A DNA stretch of 58,370 nt, from contig JAQSWQ010000060.1 of NCBI GenBank assembly GCA_029266525.1, positions 1 through 58,370 of the forward strand, written 5' to 3'. Below, piece by piece: positions 51,683 through 58,370 of the stretch (positions are counted from its first letter, which is position 1; every line of letters begins with the position of its first letter). This stretch comes from Microvirga sp. (GTDB lineage Bacteria > Pseudomonadota > Alphaproteobacteria > Rhizobiales > Beijerinckiaceae). The notes beneath the pieces are model-generated. The model ran no database searches, was not told the DNA's origin, and saw only the letters and a list, made by a program, of their open reading frames with translations. The position numbers and the translations under genes were made by a program.

Positions 51683-52977
51683 TTAGATGCTTGCGAGCAT
51701 CGCCTCCACGCCCGCTGCGATGTCGAGGAGCTCGCGGTCGCGGCCGTGGCGGGCGAGCAGCATGAAGCCGACCGGCAGCGCCGTGCCGGGGACCGGCAGC
51801 GAGATGCCGCAAAGGTCGAAGAGATTGCGACCATGGTATTGCGCAGCACCAGCAGGTTGGTGCGGACATAGAGCTCGTCGTCGGCGAGCAGCGGCGCGAT
51901 CGGCGGGGCGACGATCGGCACCGCCGGCAGCGCCAGCACGTCGACGGCGCCAAGCCGCGCATCCATGCGGCCGATGAGGCCGGCCCGGCGGCGCAGCATG
52001 CGCAGATAGACCGGCGCCGGGATCGCGGCGCCGCGGGCGATGCGGCTCTGCACGCGCGGGTCGAACTCGGCGGCGCGGGCTTCGAGCCAATCGGCATGGA
52101 CCTCCGCCGCCTCGATCGCGGCGAGCGAGGCCGGCGCGGTCGCCTCGGCAAGCTCGGCCAGGAGATCCTCAATGTCGTGATCGAGGATGCGCGCGCCCGC
52201 GGCCGAAAGGCGGCGCAGCGTCGCCTCGAAGGCCTCGGCGACCGCGCTCTCCGTGTCCGCGAACAGCCGCCCGCGCGGCACGCCGATGCGCAAGCCGGCA
52301 AGCGGGCGGGCTCCGAGCGGCCGCGGCTCGTCGCCGGCCATCGCCGCGTCGGCGTCGGCGCAGGCCTGCACGGTGCGGGCGAGCGGGCCGATCGAGTCGA
52401 GCGCGTAGGAGAGCGGGAAGGCGCCGTCGAGCGGCACCCGCTTCGCGGTCGGCTTGAAGCCGACGATGCCGTTGAAGGCGGCCGGGATGCGCACCGAGCC
52501 GCCGGTATCGGAGCCGATCGCGATCTCGCTCGTCCCTTCGCCTGCCGAAACGCCGCCGCCCGAGGTCGAGCCGCCGGGGATGCGGGCGGGATCGGCGGCG
52601 TTGCCGGGCGTGCCGTAATGCGGGTTGAGGCCGATGCCGCCGAAGGCGAACTCGACCATGTTGGTCTTGGCGAGGACCACCGCGCCGGCCCGGCGCAGCC
52701 GCGCCACGACCGGCGCGTCGGCCTTGGCCGGGGCCGCGTCGCGCAGGATGGTCGAGCCGGCGGTGGTCGGCTCGCCGGCGACGTCGAAGAGGTCCTTGAT
52801 CGAGACCAGGACGCCGTCGAGCGGCCCGAGCGAGACGCCGGCCCGCCGGCGGGCGTCCGCGGCGTCGGCGGCGGCGCGGGCCGCCTCGGGGTAGAGCTTG
52901 ACGAAGACATGCTTGCCGGAGCGGCCGCTTTCGATGCGGTCGAGCACGGCTTCGAGGCGATCGCGGGCAGAGGTCAT
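51683..52977 (-). pseudogene. Amidase signature family protein with a single-base frameshift
   Basis: From ATG 52977 the frame reads a typical amidase: [20 protein letters not shown] (catalytic Lys), [20 protein letters not shown] and [16 protein letters not shown] (Ser-cisSer-Lys region), [13 protein letters not shown], and on to LRNTMVA. At 51826-51830 one base is missing. The next frame resumes [20 protein letters not shown], then [19 protein letters not shown], to a stop at 51683. Without the fix the first frame runs into gabD. About 430 residues if repaired. It would hydrolyse an amide, possibly feeding the aldehyde dehydrogenase. A consensus error is a real alternative to decay. Confidence 0.88.
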
Positions 52978-52981
52978 GGGG

Positions 52982-53788
52982 TCATCTCGCATAGGAGGCC
53001 GCAGGCCTGCGCAGCCTTTGGAGGAGAACCAGGGAGCCGTTCCATAAAAGGCTCACGAGAAGCGCGAGCGACAGCGCAAGCGGCGCGCCGAGCGGGATCA
53101 CGGTCACGGCAAGCGTGATCAGGGCGGTGGTGAAGCCGATCATGCCGGGCAGGCTATGCGCCATCACCGCCGCGGTCGCCGGCCCGCCGATGCGGTCGTG
53201 CAGGATCAGGACGAGGCTCGTGAACACCATCGGCACGAGCGCGACGACGCCGGCGGCGTCCGGGCCGATGAGGCGCCCGGTCAGCACCACCGCCGCGACG
53301 AGGGCCATCACGGCCAATGCCCGCAGCGGCAGATCCCACCACCGCCGCGCGGCCGCGACCACCGGTTTGGCCGAGCGGAAGCGGCGGGTCGCCACGATGC
53401 AGCCCGCATAGACGAGGGCGTTGAGCGCGATCAGCCCCGGCAGGGTCCAGTCGAGCCGGTTGAGGAGGAGCACCGCGCCGAGCCAGACCGCGAAGGCCCC
53501 GCCGAGGCTCAAGGCGAGCCCGCGCCGCTGCGCGATGTTGGCATAGGCGACCGTGAAGGCGCCGGTCGCGGCGTTGGCGACGAGGCTCGCGATCGCGCTC
53601 TCGCGCAGGAAGGCGTCGCCGTGCTCCATGGCGAGATAGACGTAGTTCGGCCCGGCCGAGAGCGGCAGCGTCGCGATCATCGCCCCGAGCAGCGGCCCTG
53701 CGCGCTCGACGACCAGCGAGGCGCAGACGATCAGCGCGGCGCTCGCCAGCATCTTGACGAGGAGCGTCAGCCAGAAAGGGTCGATCAC
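52982..53788 (-). CDS. Hypothetical multi-pass membrane protein
   Basis: Encodes 268 residues from GTG 53788 ([20 protein letters not shown]). About eight hydrophobic helices; segments such as [40 protein letters not shown] and [20 protein letters not shown] recur in uncharacterised inner-membrane proteins. I cannot name the family with certainty. It ends 4 bp before the amidase ATG, so the two were cotranscribed. The start has no strong Shine-Dalgarno, so a few residues could be missing. Confidence 0.7.
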   Translation of the reverse strand: MIDPFWLTLLVKMLASAALIVCASLVVERAGPLLGAMIATLPLSAGPNYVYLAMEHGDAFLRESAIASLVANAATGAFTVAYANIAQRRGLALSLGGAFAVWLGAVLLLNRLDWTLPGLIALNALVYAGCIVATRRFRSAKPVVAAARRWWDLPLRALAVMALVAAVVLTGRLIGPDAAGVVALVPMVFTSLVLILHDRIGGPATAAVMAHSLPGMIGFTTALITLAVTVIPLGAPLALSLALLVSLLWNGSLVLLQRLRRPAASYAR

Positions 53789-54016
53789 GTCGGGAAGAGC
53801 CGGTTTCGGAAAGCGCGGCGGGAGGAGGCGCGCAGAGAACACCTCGGGTCGCGGCCTGTCCAGCGCGCGGCAAGCGGCCGAGCCATGCGCTGCGGCGGAT
53901 GCGACACGAGGCTGGTGTTTCCGTGACCGGCTGGAACCTAGCCGCGGGCGGGTCATTGCCGTATGGCCGAGCTTTGCGGCGGCGGCGGACGCGGTGCGTT
54001 GAAAAGGAGCGGCGAC

Positions 54017-55039
54017 TTGGCGGGCGACTCGGCGAGCGACTTGGCGGCGGTGCGACTCGGCTTCATCGGCTACGGCATCATGGGCGAGCGGCTTCTGCGC
54101 GCCGCGGCCCGGCACGATCCCGCGGCGATCGCGGTCGCCGGCGTGTGGGACCCCTCCTCCCGCGCCATGGAGCGCCTCGCGCGCGACTTCCCGGAAGTTC
54201 CCCGCGCCGGCTCGACGCATGAGCTGATCGAGGCGAGCGACTGCGTCTATGTCGCATCGCCGCCGGCCTCGCATCTCGGCCATGCCGCGCGCATCCTGGA
54301 GCGCGGGCGCGCGGTGTTCTGCGAGAAGCCGCTCGCGGTCGATCTCGAGGAGGCGCGAACCTTCGTGCAACGCGCCGAGGGGGCCGATGTCCGCGCCGCG
54401 GTGAACTTCCCCTTCGCCTCCTCCTTCGCGGTCGACCAGATCCGGGACTGGATCAAGGAAGGGGCGGTGGGCGACGTGCGGGCGCTTCGCATCGAAGCCG
54501 CCTTCGCGACCTGGCCGCGCTCCTGGCAGAGGGACGCCGTCTCCTGGCTCGACCGGCGCCGCGAGGGCGGCTTCACGCGCGAGGTCCTGTCGCATTTCCT
54601 GTTTCTCTCGCGCCGGATGTTCGGCGCGCTCGAGCTGCGGAAGGCGGCGGTCGAATACCCCAACGGCGAGACGAGCGAGCGCGGCATCGAGGCGGTGCTG
54701 ACCGCGGGCGAGGTGCCGATCCGCCTGTCGGGCGGGGTCGGCGGCACCGACAAGGACGACCACAACCTGTGGATCATGGAGGGCTCGGCCGGATGCATCC
54801 GCATCCGCGATTGGGCGATGCCCGAGCGGCTCGAGGGTGAGGCCTGGGTCGCGCCGGCGGGCGCGCTGCCGGCCGACACGGCACGCCCGTTGGTGCTTAC
54901 GCGCCAGCTCGACAAGGTCGCGGCCATGACCCGCGGCGAGCCGCACAACCTCGCGAGCTTGCGCGAGGCGCTCGAGGTCCAGGAGATCGTCGAGGCGATG
55001 CTGCGCCAGGAGGTCGGGGCCGCCGCCGGCGGGCGCTAG
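54017..55039 (+). CDS. Gfo/Idh/MocA family oxidoreductase
   Basis: Encodes about 340 residues from TTG 54017, chosen because AAGGAG lies 7 bp upstream; an ATG at 53963 would add a Gly-rich tail. The NAD(P) Rossmann motif VRLGFIGYGIMGERLLRAAA, DCVYVASPPASHLGHAARIL and FCEKPLAVDLEEART (EKP motif) are clear, and the C-terminal beta-sheet domain has AAVNFPFASSFAVDQIRDW. It oxidises or reduces a sugar- or aldehyde-like substrate; identity unknown. Confidence 0.9.
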   Translation: MAGDSASDLAAVRLGFIGYGIMGERLLRAAARHDPAAIAVAGVWDPSSRAMERLARDFPEVPRAGSTHELIEASDCVYVASPPASHLGHAARILERGRAVFCEKPLAVDLEEARTFVQRAEGADVRAAVNFPFASSFAVDQIRDWIKEGAVGDVRALRIEAAFATWPRSWQRDAVSWLDRRREGGFTREVLSHFLFLSRRMFGALELRKAAVEYPNGETSERGIEAVLTAGEVPIRLSGGVGGTDKDDHNLWIMEGSAGCIRIRDWAMPERLEGEAWVAPAGALPADTARPLVLTRQLDKVAAMTRGEPHNLASLREALEVQEIVEAMLRQEVGAAAGGR

Positions 55040-55048
55040 CGTAGGCGT

Positions 55049-56098
55049 TCAACGCTCGCCGCGCGTCAGAAAAGTCACCGCAAAGGGCAGCGCCACCGCG
55101 ATGCCGAGGAAACGGGCGAGGTGGTGGACGCCGACATAGAGCGGGTCGAGACCGAGGATCAGGGCCAGCATCATCATCGCCTCGATCCCGCCCGGAGCGA
55201 AGGCCACCATCGCGTCCGGAAAGCCGACGCCGGCAAGCTTCGCCGCGAGCGCCGCGAACACCATGGCGACAACGGTGCTGATGACGAGCGAGCCGAGCGC
55301 CGCCGGCAGCACCCGCGCGAGGCTCGACAGCTCCACGGTCCGGAAGCGCTCGCCGATATAGAGCCCGATCAGAACCAGCCCGGCGACCGCAAGCGGCGTC
55401 GGCACGGCGCCGGGCGTCGAGCCCGTCGCGTGCAAGGTCGCGCTCACGATGGTGCCGCCGAGGAGGATCGGGGCCGCCACCCGCAGGCGCTCGAAGACGA
55501 CGCCGAGCGCGAGCCCGCCGGCAAGGGCGACCGCAAGCCCGCCGGCGCTGGTGACCGGCTGGCCCTCTCCGGGCAGCAGCGTCGCGGTGCCGCCGCCGAT
55601 CATCACGACCACGCTCGGCAACAGCGCGATGATCACGAACAGCCGCACCGACTGCACGACCACGATTGCCGCCACGGCGGCGTTGCGGTCCGCCGCGATC
55701 GCCAGCACCGTCGAGAGCGCGCCCGGCACCGAGGCGAGCAGCGCATCGTCGCGCCGCCATCCGGCGACCCGGGTGAGCCACAGCATCGAGGCGCCGCTCA
55801 CCGCGATGACGCCGAGCGCCAGCACAAGCAGGCTCACGGGGTAGCGCCCGACAGCCGCGACCGCTTCCGGCGTGATCCCCGCCCCCATGGTGACGCCCGA
55901 GACGAGCATCGCGGCGTCGGCCACCGGGCGCGGCATCGGGCGGGTAAGCCCGAAGCCGCCCCAGATCACCACCGCCACCATGGCGCCCGACATCCAGGCC
56001 GCCGGAATGCCGAGAAGGTGGAAGACGAAGCCGCCGAACGTCGCGGCGGCGATCTGCGCTGCTTGCGCCGCGACCTCGCCTAACGAGAGGCGCGCCAA
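55049..56098 (-). CDS. AbrB family membrane protein (PF05145-type, duplicated)
   Basis: Encodes 349 residues from TTG 56098. It has two repeats of the AbrB membrane module: residues 18-160 (GIPAAWMSGAMVAVVIWG, VSGVTMGAGITPEAV, LLASVPGALSTVLAIA) and residues 195-345 (APILLGGTIVSATLHATG, FPDAMVAFAPGGIEAMMMLA). Note that this family is unrelated to the Bacillus AbrB DNA-binding regulator. Members are putative transporters, some linked to ammonia monooxygenase loci. The start lies 5 bp after the aminotransferase stop. Confidence 0.88.
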   Translation of the reverse strand: MARLSLGEVAAQAAQIAAATFGGFVFHLLGIPAAWMSGAMVAVVIWGGFGLTRPMPRPVADAAMLVSGVTMGAGITPEAVAAVGRYPVSLLVLALGVIAVSGASMLWLTRVAGWRRDDALLASVPGALSTVLAIAADRNAAVAAIVVVQSVRLFVIIALLPSVVVMIGGGTATLLPGEGQPVTSAGGLAVALAGGLALGVVFERLRVAAPILLGGTIVSATLHATGSTPGAVPTPLAVAGLVLIGLYIGERFRTVELSSLARVLPAALGSLVISTVVAMVFAALAAKLAGVGFPDAMVAFAPGGIEAMMMLALILGLDPLYVGVHHLARFLGIAVALPFAVTFLTRGER

Positions 56099-56102
56099 AG
56101 GC

Positions 56103-57302
56103 TCAGATGGCCCGCAGCACCGGAGCGAGACGGCGCACCGTCTCCTCGAGGTCCTCCGCCTTGCGTGCGAAGCACAGGCGCAGATAGCCCTGCCCGCCCT
56201 CGCCGAAGGCGGTGCCCGGAGCCAAGCCGACATTCGCCTCGTCGACGAGCCGCATGGCCAATCTGCGCGAGTCGGCCACGCCCTTCACCTTGAGGAAGGC
56301 GTAGAAGGCGCCGGGCGGCGCGGGCAGCTCGACCTTGCCGGTCGCCGCGAGCCCGCCGACCACGATCTCGCGGCCGCGGCGGGCGCGCGCGATCTGGTGC
56401 GCGACGAAGCTCTCGCCCTCCACGAGCGCGGCGATTGCGGCGCGCTGGTGCGGGACCGGCACGCCCGAGGTCGAGTACTGGATCAAATTCTCGATCACCT
56501 GCCCGAGCGCCGGCGTCGCCTCGATCCAGCCGATGCGCCACCCTGTCATGGCCCAGTTCTTGGAGAAGGTCTGGACGAACAGGATGCGGTCCTCGGGCTC
56601 CATCACGTCGCGGAACGAGGGCGCGCGCCCGTCGACCATAAGCGCCGGCTCATAGGCGAAGCGCGCGTAGATCTCGTCGGCGACGATCCACAGTCCGCGG
56701 CTGCGCGCGAGCGCGAGGATTGCGGAGAGCTCGTCGAGGCTCGCGGTCCAGCCGGTCGGGTTGGCGGGCGAGTTGACGACCAGCGCCCGCGTGCGGCTCG
56801 TGACGGCACCTTTCAGGCGGTCGAGGTCGAGCTGCCAGCCGCGCTCGTCCGCGGTCATCGGGGCCGCGACGGCGCGTGCGCCCGCGACCGTGATCGCGCC
56901 GGAAAAATTCGGCCAGGCCGGCGTCGGGATCACGACCTCGTCGCCGGCGCCCGCGACCATGCGCACCGCGATCTGCGCCGCATGCATGCCGCCGATCGTG
57001 ATGAAGAATCGCTCCGGGTCGGAGGGCTTGCCGTAGAGCCGCTCGTGATAGCGCGCCAGCGCCTGCCTCAGATCCGGGATGCCGCGCTGCCAGGTGTAGA
57101 AGGTCTCGCCGGCGGCAAGCGCGCGGGTCGCCGCCTCGCAAATGAAGCCCGGCGTCGAGAGATCGCCCTCGCCGACCCAGAGCGGGATCAGCCCCTCGCG
57201 GCCGCGGCCGTAATTCGCGACCTCGACGATGCCGCTCTCCGGCGCCTCAGCGGCCTCGGGCCTGATCGAGAGGACGGAGGGCATGGAGACGGGGGCGTTC
57301 AT
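56103..57302 (-). CDS. Aminotransferase class I/II
   Basis: Encodes 399 residues of fold-type I PLP aminotransferases. IPLWVGEGDLSTPGFI, ITIGGMHAAQIAVRMV, PTPAWPNFSGAITVAG, VVNSPANPTGW, IVADEIYARFAY and TFSKNWAMTGWRIGW with the PLP lysine, then GQGYLRLCFA with the substrate Arg. It interconverts an amino acid and its oxo acid. Substrate unclear; the C-terminal subgroup resembles aspartate/tyrosine-type enzymes. It is followed directly by the AbrB-type membrane gene. Confidence 0.92.
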   Translation of the reverse strand: MNAPVSMPSVLSIRPEAAEAPESGIVEVANYGRGREGLIPLWVGEGDLSTPGFICEAATRALAAGETFYTWQRGIPDLRQALARYHERLYGKPSDPERFFITIGGMHAAQIAVRMVAGAGDEVVIPTPAWPNFSGAITVAGARAVAAPMTADERGWQLDLDRLKGAVTSRTRALVVNSPANPTGWTASLDELSAILALARSRGLWIVADEIYARFAYEPALMVDGRAPSFRDVMEPEDRILFVQTFSKNWAMTGWRIGWIEATPALGQVIENLIQYSTSGVPVPHQRAAIAALVEGESFVAHQIARARRGREIVVGGLAATGKVELPAPPGAFYAFLKVKGVADSRRLAMRLVDEANVGLAPGTAFGEGGQGYLRLCFARKAEDLEETVRRLAPVLRAI

Positions 57303-57421
57303 ATGGGCTCCTCGGGGGATCAGGCGTTGCCATGACCTCTCGGACCCCGCAAGGCAAGGGCAAAGGCGCGGCCATCAGGACGCGCGAACAAGCTGAGCCT
57401 CGCCGTTGATGAGTCACGGCC

Positions 57422-57856
57422 TCAACCCGCAGGGCGCGTCTTCAGGATGTCGCGGATCTCCGAGAGGAGCTTCACGTCGGCCGGGATCTCAGGCGCCTTC
57501 GGCGTGTCCACCTTCTCGTCCTGCTCGCGCTTGAGCCGGTTCATGCCCTTCACGACTAGGAACAGTACCCAGGCGATGATCAAGAAGTTGATCGCGACCG
57601 TGACGAAGTTGCCCCAGCCGAGCACGGCGCCCTGCTTCTTCGCGTCGGCATAGGCCATGCCTTCGCGCACCGTCCCCGAAAGAGCGGTGTAGTAGTTCGA
57701 GAAGTCGAGCCCGCCGGTGACCGCGCCGATCACGGGCATGAAGACGTCGCCGACGAGCGAATCGATGATCTTGCCGAACGCCGCGCCGATGATCACGCCG
57801 ATCGCAAGATCGACGACATTGCCCCGCAGGGCGAACTTCTTGAATTCCTCGAGCAT
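57422..57856 (-). CDS. mscL: Large-conductance mechanosensitive channel
   Basis: Encodes 144 residues from ATG 57856: [20 protein letters not shown], then [19 protein letters not shown] and MPVIGAV in helix 1, a periplasmic loop with [10 protein letters not shown], a second helix [20 protein letters not shown], and a charged C-terminal tail with a [14 protein letters not shown] bundle. This is a standard MscL that opens under membrane tension during osmotic downshock. GGAGG-like sequence lies upstream. Confidence 0.96.
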   Translation of the reverse strand: MLEEFKKFALRGNVVDLAIGVIIGAAFGKIIDSLVGDVFMPVIGAVTGGLDFSNYYTALSGTVREGMAYADAKKQGAVLGWGNFVTVAINFLIIAWVLFLVVKGMNRLKREQDEKVDTPKAPEIPADVKLLSEIRDILKTRPAG

Positions 57857-57953
57857 GGCGACCTCCGTTGCGATCGGCGCCGATGCTAGCTCCGGCGCGC
57901 GGACCGGCGCAGGGCGGCGGGGCATGGAGACGCCGCTTTCCCCAGCGGAGTGA

Positions 57954-58370
57954 CTAACGCGGGCTGTACGAGAGCTGGTCCTGCGCGAGGTCGTCGAGGA
58001 TGCCGACGAGGCGCAGGTCGGACCGGAGCCGCGCGAGCCCGCCATGCTTTTCGGCGAGCGCCAGCGGCACGCGGTTCGACGGCGTCCGAGGAGCCTCGCG
58101 CTCGACACGATCGGCCGCAGGCCGTGCCGCTTGAGGTCGATCCGCCCGTCTTCCGATTTCAGCCGCCCGAGGAAGCCGAACGGGTCTTCCTGCACGGAGT
58201 TCGTCTCGGCGAGGAGCTTGAGGAAGCCGAAGGCGCCCTCGGCGGCGCGCCAGGCTTCGTCCCACAGCATTGCGGCGAGCGCGCCGTCGCCGTGCACGGG
58301 CCGGAAATCGTAGAAGATGTCGACGCTGAGGAGATCGTCCGGGCTCGCGCGCGAGATCCAGTGGCCGATG
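57954..58370 (-). pseudogene. DUF294 nucleotidyltransferase-type protein, 3' end with frame break, 5' end beyond the window
   Basis: The frame entering from the window edge encodes [20 protein letters not shown] and FRPVHGDG, then [16 protein letters not shown], typical of the C-terminal part of putative nucleotidyltransferases (DUF294_C) found in CBS-domain signalling proteins. Near 58085 the match moves to another frame ([36 protein letters not shown]) and ends at 57954. A small indel is therefore present. The 5' part, including CBS domains, is outside the window. Decay or consensus error cannot be separated. Confidence 0.75.

Noticed and set aside
50089-52992. A single 967-residue amidase-aldehyde dehydrogenase fusion protein
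   Set aside because: The linker translates REP-like intergenic DNA, and the true amidase C-terminus is found in another frame ending at 51683.

Overview
The window looks like chromosomal DNA of a high-GC alphaproteobacterium, most likely Hyphomicrobiales (Rhizobiales) or a close relative. The evidence is: a tRNA-His with no G-1 and with A73; 5-aminolevulinate synthase (the C4 haem route); UPF0262 and DUF2948 next to hisD; a Porin_2-like protein; tandem rhizobial-type ABC solute-binding genes; a Bug/Tct transport locus; a DksA with a degenerate zinc finger; and several GC-rich palindromic intergenic repeats. Nearly all genes have the strong third-position GC bias of such genomes. The exception is 27.8-32.9 kb, which is visibly richer in A and T.

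Layout. 0-6 kb: tRNA-His, a tripartite tricarboxylate transporter (tctC-tctB-tctA-tctC) and a divergent tartrate/D-malate dehydrogenase. 6-9.6 kb: TerC, a phosphopantetheinyl transferase, AzlCD, a low-molecular-weight phosphatase and UPF0262. 9.7-13.1 kb: a PQQ-dependent sugar dehydrogenase with a dihaem cytochrome c, a 30-residue pqqA on the opposite strand, and a divergent GST/MarR pair. 13.1-17.7 kb: hisD, DUF2948, a secreted Gly/Cys protein, a methyltransferase, murA and a 45-residue basic protein. 17.9-26.9 kb: hemA, exported MsrB and MsrA, DksA, an AlgI/AlgJ-like acetylation pair, a mini Porin_2 protein, UPF0283/YcjX and SixA. 27-33 kb: an SDR gene and then an accessory island. 33-42 kb: RarD, an M81 peptidase, MFS, an NlpC/P60-like protein, a broken moxR, a Cys/Met PLP enzyme, a membrane protein and a Kef-type antiporter. 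42-50 kb: DUF411, a class A PBP with a co-directional secreted protein, a perfect parS with a 22-bp tandem array, and three tandem ABC solute-binding genes (the first truncated). 50-58 kb: a semialdehyde dehydrogenase, a frameshifted amidase, a Gfo/Idh oxidoreductase, an AbrB-type membrane protein, an aminotransferase, mscL and a broken DUF294 nucleotidyltransferase running off the window.

The most unusual content is the island at 27.8-32.9 kb. Its core is three tightly overlapping minus-strand genes: an 840-residue family B DNA polymerase with all exonuclease and polymerase motifs intact, a 197-residue protein with two helix-turn-helix units, and an 88-residue protein of unknown function. 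No integrase, relaxase, terminal protein or helicase is nearby, so the polymerase does not look like part of a standard phage, plasmid or pipolin. A separate gene in the island encodes a 288-residue protein with a HEPN-like R-x4-H motif, and an XRE regulator relic lies between them. I regard the polymerase operon as the best candidate for an undescribed system, possibly defence or accessory replication/repair; that function is inference.

Other notable points are the isolated parS beside the 22-bp repeats, the orphan pqqA, the split murA-hisD cluster, and a run of small frame breaks (moxR, amidase, DUF294, XRE) that are either true decay or consensus errors.
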